From positions 1-31,827 of the forward strand of contig CANHJA010000002.1 in the NCBI GenBank assembly GCA_947460795.1: a stretch of 31,827 nt of DNA, written 5' to 3'. Shown here piece by piece: positions 22,587 to 31,101 of this stretch (position 1 is the first letter of the stretch; the number at the start of each line of letters is the position of its first letter). The notes under the pieces are model-generated. The model saw only the letters and a list, made by a program, of their open reading frames with translations, was not told the DNA's origin and did not search any database. Origin of the DNA: Bacteroidota bacterium. GTDB taxonomy: Bacteria > Bacteroidota > Bacteroidia > Chitinophagales > Chitinophagaceae. The position numbers were made by a program, and so were the translations under genes.

Positions 22587-24458
22587 ATGTGTGGGATTGC
22601 AGGTATTATTACAAAAGACTCTTCTGAACTTACCATAAACAGGCTAAAGAAAATGACGGACATCATTGCCCATCGTGGCCCAGATGGTGATGGTCAATGG
22701 ATTTCTGCTGATGGCCAGGTAGGTTTAGGACACAGGCGATTGTCAATTATTGATTTAAGCCATGAGGCCGATCAACCGATGCATTATTTAGGAAGATATT
22801 CGATTGTATTCAATGGCGAAATTTACAATTATATTGAATTAAAAGAAACGTTGATTAAACAAGGTTATTCTTTTAAAACGCAAAGTGATACTGAAGTTTT
22901 AATGGCATTGTATGACAGAGATAAGGAAAACTGTTTACAGCTTTTAGATGGCATGTTTTCTTTTGTGCTATATGATGCGCAAGAAAACAATGTGTTTTGT
23001 GCTAGAGATCGTTTTGGAGAAAAACCATTTTTTTATAGCTACGAAAAAGGAAAATATTTTTTATTTGGCAGTGAGATGAAGTGCCTTTGGGCTGGAGGAA
23101 TTGCTAAAGAAGTAAATAATAAAATGTTATATAATTATTTGTCCTTTGGATACATCGAAAATCCAGAAGATTTATCGGAAACATTTTATACAAATTGTAC
23201 TCGTTTAGAACACAGTCACTACATAAAAATATCATTGGATACCTTAGAAATTAATATTCAAAAGTATTATGATATAGATTGGAAAAATACAGATAATTCT
23301 ATTTCTATTGAGCAAGCAAAATCAACATTTCATGAATTATTTTATACCTCTATCAAAAGAAGATTGCGCAGTGATGTTACCGTTGGAAGTAGTTTAAGTG
23401 GAGGACTTGATTCTTCTTTGGTAGTCTGTATCATTGATGAATTAAAGAAAGGTACCAATCAAAAGCAAAATACATTTAGCGCCGTTTTTCCTGGATTTAA
23501 AAAAGATGAGCGCAAGTTCATGGATTATGTGATTGCAAAAACCAATGTTGAACCGCACTTTGTTACACCAAATGACGAAGGTTTAATTGATGATATTGAA
23601 AAATTAAGTTGGCATCAAGAAGAACCTTTCGTAAGTGCGAGTATTTATGCACAATATTGTGTGATGAAAACCGCAAAAGAAAATAAGGTAACCGTATTAT
23701 TGGATGGACAAGGTGCCGATGAAATTTTGGCTGGGTATCATGCTTATTATACTCCGTTTTTCAATGAATTAAAAAAATCAAACAACGGTGAATTTACAAG
23801 ACAAAAAGAAAGCTATTTAAAACTTCATGCCAATAATTCGATCAATGGAATAACGAAAAAAACACTAGGTGATCGAGTGAGGGATATTTCTCCGAGTTTA
23901 GTAAAACCTGTAAAAACCTTAAAAAATGCTTTTCAACACATAAAAAATCCTGTGTTTAATAAAGATTTTTATAACCAATATAAAAATGACATTTTTGAAA
24001 CACCCGGTAGAAACTTTAGTACCTTAAATGAATCGTTGTATAATAGCACCATGAAAAATGGGATTCAACAACTGCTTCGTTATGCGGATAGAAACAGCAT
24101 GGCACACAGCAGAGAAGTGAGGTTGCCTTTTTTATCACATGAGTTAGTTGAGTTTTTATTTTCACTTCCTGCAACTTTTAAAATTAATGAAGGTTGGACT
24201 AAATGGATTATGAGAGAAACCTTTGATATTTTACCACAAGAAATTGGTTGGAGAACGGATAAGATTGGATATGAACCTCCACAAAAAAGTTGGATGGAAA
24301 GTGAAATCATGAAAAATAAATTCATTCATAGTAAAGAGCTTTTAATTAAAAATAACTATTTTAATAAAAGTATTTTAGATGAAAAAGTAAACACACAAGA
24401 TACAGGTGATTTAAGAAAAAATAGTTGGGGTTATTTAATGGCTGCATCCGTGATATAA
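22587..24458 (+). CDS. asnB: Asparagine synthase (glutamine-hydrolysing) family
   Basis: A 623-residue two-domain enzyme. The N-terminal glutaminase starts MCGIAGI, so Cys2 is the nucleophile after Met removal, with AHRGPDG, RLSIIDLS and FNGEIYNY following (residues 1-210). The synthase domain has the PP-loop SGGLDSS at 271-277 and ends with REVRLPFLSHELVEF and a KIGYEPPQKSWM segment. It could make asparagine, but longer AsnB paralogues sitting in polysaccharide gene sets often amidate uronic acids. Flanking by wecB and a GT4 glycosyltransferase (three bases downstream) favours the glycan role; sequence alone does not decide. Confidence 0.88.
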   Translation: MCGIAGIITKDSSELTINRLKKMTDIIAHRGPDGDGQWISADGQVGLGHRRLSIIDLSHEADQPMHYLGRYSIVFNGEIYNYIELKETLIKQGYSFKTQSDTEVLMALYDRDKENCLQLLDGMFSFVLYDAQENNVFCARDRFGEKPFFYSYEKGKYFLFGSEMKCLWAGGIAKEVNNKMLYNYLSFGYIENPEDLSETFYTNCTRLEHSHYIKISLDTLEINIQKYYDIDWKNTDNSISIEQAKSTFHELFYTSIKRRLRSDVTVGSSLSGGLDSSLVVCIIDELKKGTNQKQNTFSAVFPGFKKDERKFMDYVIAKTNVEPHFVTPNDEGLIDDIEKLSWHQEEPFVSASIYAQYCVMKTAKENKVTVLLDGQGADEILAGYHAYYTPFFNELKKSNNGEFTRQKESYLKLHANNSINGITKKTLGDRVRDISPSLVKPVKTLKNAFQHIKNPVFNKDFYNQYKNDIFETPGRNFSTLNESLYNSTMKNGIQQLLRYADRNSMAHSREVRLPFLSHELVEFLFSLPATFKINEGWTKWIMRETFDILPQEIGWRTDKIGYEPPQKSWMESEIMKNKFIHSKELLIKNNYFNKSILDEKVNTQDTGDLRKNSWGYLMAASVI

Positions 24459-24461
24459 AAA

Positions 24462-25694
24462 ATGAAAAGGAAAATATTTATTTATGTAGGTGGGCTTACT
24501 AGCTGTGAGAAAGGAGCGGTGGGAACTCATACGAAAGGTATATTGAAAGGGTTTTTAAATACTCAACTGTTTTCAGAAAAATACATCATTGGAAGTAATT
24601 TAGTGTGTTTTCAAACGTTTGAGGAATTACAAAAAATAGATTTATCAGCCTTGCAACCTCCAGCTTCTGGATTTATAAACAAAATACTTTTTTATAAAAA
24701 ATATTGTAATGCGATTAGAGTTGAATTAAATAAAATTATAGAAAAAAATAAAGAGGCTGAATTTTTTATTTATCATCGCTTTGCATTGAATTTATCTCAT
24801 AAAATAATTTTAGCAATCCGTAAATTAAAGGCTACAAAAACAACCATTGTTTTAGAATACAATGATATCACAAATGATCAATTAAAATTTTTAGCACAAC
24901 AAAAGTCTTGGGGAACAATAGGATCTTTTTTACGGTGTAATTTTATTACAGAAAAAATAGTACACTTTCAAGAAAAAACTGCATTTGAAAAGAGTGATTT
25001 GAATGTGGCTGTAACTGATAAAATAAAAGATTATATTTTGTCTCTTTCTCCTAAAAGCAATGCAGTGGTTGTCCCTAATGCGACAGATATTGATTTAATA
25101 CATAGCGATGTAGACATTACTTCATCTAGAAAAAAATTAAATATTCCTTTAGACAAATATGTAATTGCCCATGTTGGAACATTAACTTCTTGGGATGGAT
25201 TAATTGAACTTATTCATGGATTGAATGCAAGTAAACACAAGAACAATATTCTTTTCTATATCATTGGAAATGGGGTTATGAAAGAAAAAATTATTTCTTT
25301 AGTAAACTCTCTTCAGCTAACTGACAATGTTATATTTAAAGATGCAATGCCATTTGATGAAGCCATTGAATATGTGAAAGCATGTAATTTAGTTCCACTT
25401 TTAAAAACCATTGTTTCATATCAATTGTCTCCCATTAAATTTTACGAGGCTTTAGGTATGGGTAAACCTATTTTATCAACAGACATTGAATATATTAATG
25501 AGATCAAAAATACTAAATATGGCAAAGTAGTTTCTTTTCCTTTATCTATCGAAGAGATAAGCAATGCCATTGATCATCTTTTTGAAAATGCAGATTATTT
25601 TATAGACAAACAATCTGAAATTAAAAACTTTGCTTTAAACCATCATACTTGGAACCAACGTGTAGAAACTATTTTAAAAGTAACAAAAATCTAA
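24462..25694 (+). CDS. GT4-family glycosyltransferase
   Basis: A 410-residue GT-B glycosyltransferase. The N-terminal domain opens with a Gly-rich VGGLTSCEKGAVGTHTKG loop, the linker VPNATDID is typical, and the C-terminal domain has VIAHVGTLTSWDGL, YIIGNGV, and the donor-binding segment SPIKFYEALGMGKPILST with the EX7E-like Glu. It adds a sugar to a surface glycan; donor and acceptor are unknown. The start lies three bases after the asnB stop, so the two are co-transcribed, and the next gene has its own promoter. Confidence 0.85.
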   Translation: MKRKIFIYVGGLTSCEKGAVGTHTKGILKGFLNTQLFSEKYIIGSNLVCFQTFEELQKIDLSALQPPASGFINKILFYKKYCNAIRVELNKIIEKNKEAEFFIYHRFALNLSHKIILAIRKLKATKTTIVLEYNDITNDQLKFLAQQKSWGTIGSFLRCNFITEKIVHFQEKTAFEKSDLNVAVTDKIKDYILSLSPKSNAVVVPNATDIDLIHSDVDITSSRKKLNIPLDKYVIAHVGTLTSWDGLIELIHGLNASKHKNNILFYIIGNGVMKEKIISLVNSLQLTDNVIFKDAMPFDEAIEYVKACNLVPLLKTIVSYQLSPIKFYEALGMGKPILSTDIEYINEIKNTKYGKVVSFPLSIEEISNAIDHLFENADYFIDKQSEIKNFALNHHTWNQRVETILKVTKI

Positions 25695-25711
25695 CCTTCC
25701 TTTTTTTACTT

Positions 25712-25719
25712 TATATTTG
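25712..25719 (+). promoter_or_regulatory. Promoter -7 box of pssA-purS
   Basis: TATATTTG is an exact TAnnTTTG match, 11 bases before the pssA ATG. Confidence 0.6.
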
Positions 25720-25730
25720 CATTTATTCTA

Positions 25731-26492
25731 ATGAAACACCTTCCTAATATACTCACGCTTGGCAATCTTTTTATGGGTTGTATGGCAATTGTTTTTACCT
25801 TGCATGCACAACCTTTTGTGGGTGAGCTCAATGGAGAGAAGTTTTGGGTGAGTGGCACTTCTCAAGTGTATTATGCTAGTCTTTGCATTTTCATTGCTGC
25901 CCTTTTTGATTTATTTGATGGCATGGCTGCTAGATGGTTACAAGTTTTTTCTCCTATAGGAAAAGATTTAGATTCTTTGGCTGATATAGTTTCATTTGGC
26001 GTAGCACCAAGTATGATTTTAATGAAATTATTATGGTCAGCTTGGATGCAATCTCCTTCAGCTATGGACATTTCAATTTGGGCAGTAAGTCCGGCATTTT
26101 TGGTGGCTTGTTTTGGTGCGTTGCGTTTAGCTCGATTTAATAATGCTCCTGCAACAACTTCTTATTTTACGGGTGTGCCAATTCCTGCTAATGGTTTGGT
26201 AGTGGCATCCCTTCCTATTATCATTTTACAAAATCCGCTAGGAATTGGAAACACTCTTTTAAATCCTTGGATTTTATTAGTCATCATTGGTCTTTTATGT
26301 TGGCTAATGGTGAGCCATTTTAAGTTATTTACACTTAAATTTTCTCAATTTTCTATCAAAAAATATTGGCCACAAGTTACCTGGCTAGCCTTAACGTTAG
26401 TAGCTATTCCTTTCTTACAAAGTTTAGCAATACCGTTTTCATTTTTACTTTATATTACATTATCATTCGCTTATAATCCGTCAGAATCATGA
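25731..26492 (+). CDS. pssA: CDP-diacylglycerol-serine O-phosphatidyltransferase
   Basis: A 253-residue integral membrane enzyme making phosphatidylserine, the precursor of phosphatidylethanolamine. The CDP-alcohol phosphotransferase motif is complete: Asp60, Asp63-Gly64, Ala67-Arg68, Gly77, Asp81 and Asp85. About seven to eight membrane segments are visible, and NILTLGNLFMGC at the N-terminus and ARFN after the motif are typical of the PssA branch. Its TGA overlaps the purS ATG in an ATGA arrangement, implying coupled translation. The decarboxylase Psd is not in the window. Confidence 0.92.
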   Translation: MKHLPNILTLGNLFMGCMAIVFTLHAQPFVGELNGEKFWVSGTSQVYYASLCIFIAALFDLFDGMAARWLQVFSPIGKDLDSLADIVSFGVAPSMILMKLLWSAWMQSPSAMDISIWAVSPAFLVACFGALRLARFNNAPATTSYFTGVPIPANGLVVASLPIIILQNPLGIGNTLLNPWILLVIIGLLCWLMVSHFKLFTLKFSQFSIKKYWPQVTWLALTLVAIPFLQSLAIPFSFLLYITLSFAYNPSES

Positions 26493-26737
26493 TTTTCACA
26501 GCTCACATCACTATTATGCCATTAACTGAATTGTTAGACCCACAAGGAAAAGCAGTTAATGAAAGCCTACATCGATTACAATTAAATGCCATTCAAAATG
26601 TGCGCATTGGTAAACAAATTACGTTAACTATTGAAGCAAACTCGAAAGAAGAGGCAAATGAAATTGCGGACGTTGCATGTAAAAAAATGCTTTACAACGC
26701 AGTAATGGAGAAATATTCTATAGTTATCACTGAATAA
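26489..26737 (+). CDS. purS: Phosphoribosylformylglycinamidine synthase subunit PurS
   Basis: An 82-residue protein with the PurS pattern: ITIMPLTELLDPQGKAVNESLHRL, then VRIGKQITLTIEA and a final helix-strand ending MEKYSIVI. PurS bridges PurL and PurQ in the fourth step of purine synthesis. The four-base overlap with pssA shows it is translated after it. purL and purQ are not adjacent, so the complex is assembled from separate loci. Confidence 0.88.
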   Translation: MIFTAHITIMPLTELLDPQGKAVNESLHRLQLNAIQNVRIGKQITLTIEANSKEEANEIADVACKKMLYNAVMEKYSIVITE

Positions 26738-26757
26738 TTTTAGTAGCCATTTACATG

Positions 26758-26778
26758 CTTTAATTTTAAAAATTAAAG
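26758..26778. terminator. Possible bidirectional terminator
   Basis: CTTTAATTTT (26758-26767) pairs with AAAATTAAAG (26769-26778) around one base, and an outer TTTACA/TGTAAA pair (26750-26755 and 26783-26788) can extend it. It lies between the convergent purS and nadK. The stem is almost all AT, so termination strength is doubtful. Confidence 0.35.
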
Positions 26779-26794
26779 ATCCTGTAAAGACTTA

Positions 26795-27673
26795 TTAATT
26801 TCTACTATCTACGCCCCAATATAATTTGGTTTGTAGTGTGTGTAAGAAATTCTGTCCTTCTAATCGAACCAGTTGGATATCGAAATTTTCTTTGCGAATG
26901 GCTAATGAAACACTGCTATCGATCGTTTCTGATCGTGAATCGAGTGTACATAAAAATTTCTCCGCTCTCCCTTCTACCTCAAATGAAACTACACTTTTGT
27001 CTGATATTACCAATGGCCTCACATTTAAATTATGGGGTGCAACAGGTGTAATTACAAAACTATTGGCTTGGGGGAAAATGATTGGTCCTCCACAACTTAA
27101 TGAGTACCCAGTAGAACCCGTAGGTGTAGAAACAATTAATCCATCTGCCCAATAAGTACACAAAAATTCTCCATTTAAATACGTGTGAATTTTAATTAAT
27201 GAAGAGCTGTCTTTTCGGTGTATAGAAAACTCATTTAATGCATAAGGAAATTCTTTAAAAATAGGAATGCTTGCATCTAAATGAATGAGGGTTCTATTAT
27301 CTAATAAATAAGCGCCTTTTTGTAAAGAATCGATTGCAAAATCTATCTCCTCCATTTTTGTTGAGGCTAAAAAACCCAATCTTCCTAAATTAATTCCCAA
27401 TATTGGAATTTTTTTATCTCCTATATATTTTACCGTGTCTAGCAAGGTGCCGTCTCCACCAAAACTAAATAAAAAATTTACTTTATTAGTCAACGGTTTT
27501 ACATCTGAAAATGTTTCAAATATTTCTGGTAGAGAATTGTACGCTTTTAATTTTTCAACAAATGGTTCAAAAATTACAGGTTTGATATCATAATGAGAAA
27601 GTGTTTCAAATATTTTTTGATAGATTGAAAAATCATCTTCACTTTGGGCACGATTATAGATGGCTATTTGCAT
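26795..27673 (-). CDS. nadK: NAD kinase
   Basis: A 292-residue NAD kinase, converting NAD to NADP with ATP. GGDGT is at residues 72-76, ILGINLGRLGFLA and the GLIVSTPTGSTGYSLSCGGPI segment are conserved, and APHNLNVRPLVI near the C-terminus binds substrate. The first residues MQIAIYNRA fit the family start. It lies four bases after the Omp85-like gene and is the last gene of a four-gene minus-strand run made otherwise of envelope proteins. Confidence 0.94.
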   Translation of the reverse strand: MQIAIYNRAQSEDDFSIYQKIFETLSHYDIKPVIFEPFVEKLKAYNSLPEIFETFSDVKPLTNKVNFLFSFGGDGTLLDTVKYIGDKKIPILGINLGRLGFLASTKMEEIDFAIDSLQKGAYLLDNRTLIHLDASIPIFKEFPYALNEFSIHRKDSSSLIKIHTYLNGEFLCTYWADGLIVSTPTGSTGYSLSCGGPIIFPQANSFVITPVAPHNLNVRPLVISDKSVVSFEVEGRAEKFLCTLDSRSETIDSSVSLAIRKENFDIQLVRLEGQNFLHTLQTKLYWGVDSRN

Positions 27674-27676
27674 AAC

Positions 27677-29080
27677 TTATTCTTTAGAACCATGTAAAAA
27701 TAGTCCTTTTTGATTTAAATGATTAAAACTATATTCTATTCTAAATTTTATATTGTAAGACACCAAAACATCAAATCCTGCACCATAACCATTTAATATT
27801 TTATTATTTAAAAAGCTCGTTTCAGGATGCTTGTTATAAACATAACCAATGTCATTGTATATTTTAGCGTATACTCTAATGGGTATATATTTTGATATTT
27901 TAAATCTATTTTGATGAACTACTTGATCTACAATTCGAAACCTCGTGTTAGCTCTCAATAATGCAAAATGGCTTCCATCGATCACAAAATACTCATAACC
28001 TCTAATAAAGTCATTTTTAAAACCCAATGCTCTATTAAATAAATAGGGTTGATGCTGTGGTGATGAAACACGGCCTCTAAATATCAAAGATGCTGAAATA
28101 TTTTTCCAAATTGGCTGAAAAAAGGAAGTTTGGTTAATAATTTCAAACCGATTGACATCTTTATCGATGCCTAAACCTCTTTTCATTAATGTGGTCTTTA
28201 TTTCTAGCCCCCTCGTAGGATAAACCCTTACATTGGTATTATTATATTGATGAATATAGGCTAACTCCAAATATTTTATTTTTGTTCGCCCTTCTAAATA
28301 ATCTGGATTTTTGTCAAATAAACCTTGTATAATTTCATAATGATTATAACTCAGCTGAATTTCATGAATGGTGGTATATTTTCTTCTATAAAAATAATGC
28401 AATTTCCCTTGTATTTTTAAATGAGGATATTGTTCATTTCTATAAAATAATAATTTATTTTGTTGGGTTTCATAATTCACTTCCCGCCCAGTCATGTAGG
28501 ATGCGGAAATACCTAATCCATGTTTTAAATTTTTATCGATATAGGGAATTTTATAAGAAAACCCGAAAAATTTATTGTACCCTAATTGAACAGACGTTAT
28601 AATTTCTTCATTTCGTCCTCTAAAATTTTTTCGAGTAATTTCTCCGCCATAATTGGTTCTATTCAAGGCCAAATGCTGTTCTTTAAACCAAACATTAAAA
28701 TTTCTATCGGCTAATGAAAACATAGGTTTAGCGATCCAATACATTAACTCTGTAACAGAAAAATGAATATCAATGGTGTCCTTTTCCACAATATTTACTT
28801 GATAATTTACGGTCGAAAATAATTGTAGATTAAGAATTCGTTCTTGATTATAATGAAGCTCTGCTTCTAAATTTTTAGTTTGGATACTGTCTTTTTCCTG
28901 AATGCTCATGTCCCGAATAATGATTTTTTCTTTGGTAACTCGATTACCCGAAAAAGTAATTTTTCGTATGTGAAGGTGTGAATAAGGAATTTCTTTTACA
29001 TCAAATGAAATACCTCTTTTACTTTGCGCCTGCAAAAAAAAGGGGAAAATGAAAAGAATGTTTAGTAAATATTTTTTCAA
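27677..29080 (-). CDS. Omp85 family outer membrane protein, single POTRA
   Basis: A 467-residue outer membrane protein. Residues 1-18 are a signal peptide (ending LQAQ). About 36-110 are one POTRA domain (IRKITFSGNRVTKEKIIIRDM). Residues 112-467 form the barrel, with the loop-6 motif IRGYE at 359-363 and YNDIG at 408-412, both typical of the BamA/TamA family. BamA has five POTRA domains and TamA three; one is unusual in bacteria and recalls Sam50. It may insert or secrete proteins, perhaps the two secreted proteins encoded upstream. The C-terminus (LFLHGSKE) lacks the usual terminal aromatic residue. Confidence 0.8.
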   Translation of the reverse strand: MKKYLLNILFIFPFFLQAQSKRGISFDVKEIPYSHLHIRKITFSGNRVTKEKIIIRDMSIQEKDSIQTKNLEAELHYNQERILNLQLFSTVNYQVNIVEKDTIDIHFSVTELMYWIAKPMFSLADRNFNVWFKEQHLALNRTNYGGEITRKNFRGRNEEIITSVQLGYNKFFGFSYKIPYIDKNLKHGLGISASYMTGREVNYETQQNKLLFYRNEQYPHLKIQGKLHYFYRRKYTTIHEIQLSYNHYEIIQGLFDKNPDYLEGRTKIKYLELAYIHQYNNTNVRVYPTRGLEIKTTLMKRGLGIDKDVNRFEIINQTSFFQPIWKNISASLIFRGRVSSPQHQPYLFNRALGFKNDFIRGYEYFVIDGSHFALLRANTRFRIVDQVVHQNRFKISKYIPIRVYAKIYNDIGYVYNKHPETSFLNNKILNGYGAGFDVLVSYNIKFRIEYSFNHLNQKGLFLHGSKE

Positions 29081-29105
29081 AATTGGAAGTGCAAAAATAA
29101 ATAGA

Positions 29106-29900
29106 TTATGATTGAATTAAATCATAAATGTCTAACGTATTTTTTCGAAGTATAAATATTTTATTTCGTTCTATTCTTACTTGCAAAATAGATGCAGGAT
29201 TTGGCAGTAAAACCTTTTTTTCTAAAATGGTTTGTGTTTGATATGAAAATAAAAATGGATTTTGTTGATACACTAAATATCCATTAAAATATTGAACCGT
29301 TTTTGTTTTAAAATGATAAGTTGTATTATAAAAGCCATATAAATCAAACTTGTAAATGCCTTGTAAAGAATCTACCATAAACAAATTGCGCTCTTGTTCT
29401 ACCATATATATTGGATCAATGGACTCAGTTAAAAAATTTCTCAAATTAATTGTCGATAACAATGCCAACTGATTGTCCAATTTAAATAAATTATTGGTCG
29501 CTTGATCGTATACCCAAATATTCCCATCCATCGAATTAGCAATACAAGGTGCATTAAAAATGCCGATGGTATTTAATTTCAACACATTTTTTTTTGAAAG
29601 AATGTTATCCAAAATAATGACTTGATTAAAATCGGCATAATATAATAGAATACGCAATGGGTTGGTTGCGTCTATTTGTGTTACTTTTCCCTTTTTTACT
29701 TCATTAAATTGTGCAATACTATCGCCTGATGCGTTGTATTTGATTAAAAAATTATTTTCTTTAATAACATAACAATTACCGATTAAATCGGTTGTAAATA
29801 AACGAGCTTCTATGGGTATTGATTTCACCAATACCAATGAATCATTAGCCCTGGCAAATAGAGTAATTAGAAAAAATAATCCGGTAATAACCACCTTCAT
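29106..29900 (-). CDS. Secreted beta-propeller-like protein of unknown function
   Basis: A 264-residue protein I cannot name. MKVVITGLFFLITLFARAN is a signal peptide. The mature part is a series of short strands with recurring patterns such as GNCYVIKENNFLIKYNASG, GNIWVYDQATNNLFKLDN and LFMVDSLQGIYKFDLYG, which suggest a five- or six-bladed propeller of NHL/TolB type. The open frame extends to 29963 over the end of the preceding gene, but only the ATG at 29900 places the signal peptide at the N-terminus, 20 bases after that gene's stop. It precedes the Omp85-like gene by 25 bases. Confidence 0.65.
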   Translation of the reverse strand: MKVVITGLFFLITLFARANDSLVLVKSIPIEARLFTTDLIGNCYVIKENNFLIKYNASGDSIAQFNEVKKGKVTQIDATNPLRILLYYADFNQVIILDNILSKKNVLKLNTIGIFNAPCIANSMDGNIWVYDQATNNLFKLDNQLALLSTINLRNFLTESIDPIYMVEQERNLFMVDSLQGIYKFDLYGFYNTTYHFKTKTVQYFNGYLVYQQNPFLFSYQTQTILEKKVLLPNPASILQVRIERNKIFILRKNTLDIYDLIQS

Positions 29901-29920
29901 AACTACTAAACGAGATATCG

Positions 29921-30958
29921 TTAATGTAGTGAACTCCATTGTCCTGGAAGTACTAATTTCCAATCAGTACCATCTGTTTCACTGATGTATAAACCTTGAT
30001 CGGTAGCACAAAACCAATAGTTTCTGATTGCATCCGTTCTATATCGAACAGTTTTTCCGATAATATCGCTCACTTTAGCATACCAAGGAATTCCTTTACC
30101 AATCGATTTAAATTGATTTCCACTGAAGCTAAATAACCCAGCACTATCTAAACCTATGTAAAATTTACCAAATACTTCTTTTCCGAATAATATTTCATGG
30201 GTATTCGGCAATAATTGTTTTCCTACATACCAATTTAACCCTTTATCTGCGCTAAAATAAACGCCTTCATTTCCTTTAAAGTCAATTGCAAACAAGCTGT
30301 CATGTGAGTGACTGATATACCAACTATTCCCTACTGGCAACGTATTTGGTGAAACGGCAACTACTTGTGTCCAAGGATTCCATCCACTTGGTGGTACAGA
30401 TTGTTTTCTTTCATACAACGTATCTCCTTTCATTGCATATAAATCTAAATTATTTGTACGAGTTATTGAACGAGGTAAATCTGGAGTTGCTGCCCAATTA
30501 TTATCTGCAGTAAATGATTTTCCAAAATCCTTGCTGTATCTAATTCCTGACTCGGTACATAAATAAACAGTTAAATCATTGTCGTTGTAGCAAGATACAT
30601 TTGGAATAAAATAATTATAAAAAGAATCTTTTGCAGTTAACGATTTTCTCACTTTTCCGAAATTGCTGCTAAGTTGTAAAAATTTACCATCGTCTTTACT
30701 GAAATAAAAATTTTGTTTTATACAGCTAATTACGCTGTCAGCTATTACTATTTGGCGAATCATCGAATTGTCAGTATAAAATAATGTACTAAAATAAAGT
30801 GCATCATTTGTTTTTTTCAATGTTCCATTATAGCCTCCAACATATAATGAGTAGGGGGTTTTTACAGTTGATCCATTATCTATTTGATTATATTTTTTAC
30901 AACTGCTTATTCCAACTACCAGAATTAACAAGATTAAAATACTTTGTACAATTTTCAT
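29921..30958 (-). CDS. Asp-box (BNR) repeat lipoprotein
   Basis: A 345-residue protein with a lipoprotein signal: hydrophobic core then VGISSC, Cys20 being the lipidation site. Four Asp-box motifs of the S-x-D-x-G-x-x-W type are visible: SKDDGKF (87), SKDFGKSF (142), SADKGLNW (236) and SETDGTDW (326). Such repeats form the turns of beta-propellers in sialidases and in YCF48/photosystem-assembly-like proteins; no sialidase Arg triad is apparent, so an enzymatic role is not supported. It is the first gene of the operon with the propeller, Omp85 and nadK genes. No convincing -7 box is seen upstream. Confidence 0.7.
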   Translation of the reverse strand: MKIVQSILILLILVVGISSCKKYNQIDNGSTVKTPYSLYVGGYNGTLKKTNDALYFSTLFYTDNSMIRQIVIADSVISCIKQNFYFSKDDGKFLQLSSNFGKVRKSLTAKDSFYNYFIPNVSCYNDNDLTVYLCTESGIRYSKDFGKSFTADNNWAATPDLPRSITRTNNLDLYAMKGDTLYERKQSVPPSGWNPWTQVVAVSPNTLPVGNSWYISHSHDSLFAIDFKGNEGVYFSADKGLNWYVGKQLLPNTHEILFGKEVFGKFYIGLDSAGLFSFSGNQFKSIGKGIPWYAKVSDIIGKTVRYRTDAIRNYWFCATDQGLYISETDGTDWKLVLPGQWSSLH

Positions 30959-31034
30959 ATAATTTTTATTTTAGTATAGATGAATTTCCAGTATAAAATT
31001 TAAAGTATGTAACTTTATCTTATTCAAATTCACC

Positions 31035-31073
31035 TATCTTTACCTCAAACTAGACGCTAATATACTATATTTC
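31035..31073 (+). promoter_or_regulatory. Candidate -7 boxes for the beta-CASP gene
   Basis: Two imperfect matches to TAnnTTTG lie upstream: TATCTTTA (31035-31042) and TATATTTC (31066-31073), 59 and 28 bases before the ATG. Neither has a clear -33 TTG, so the choice is open. Confidence 0.3.
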
Positions 31074-31101
31074 GTTAGATTTTAACCTAAAAATATCAAA
31101 T

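Noticed and set aside
26826..27155. A 109-codon plus-strand frame opposite nadK
   Set aside because: nadK motifs cover the region and no start signal is seen.
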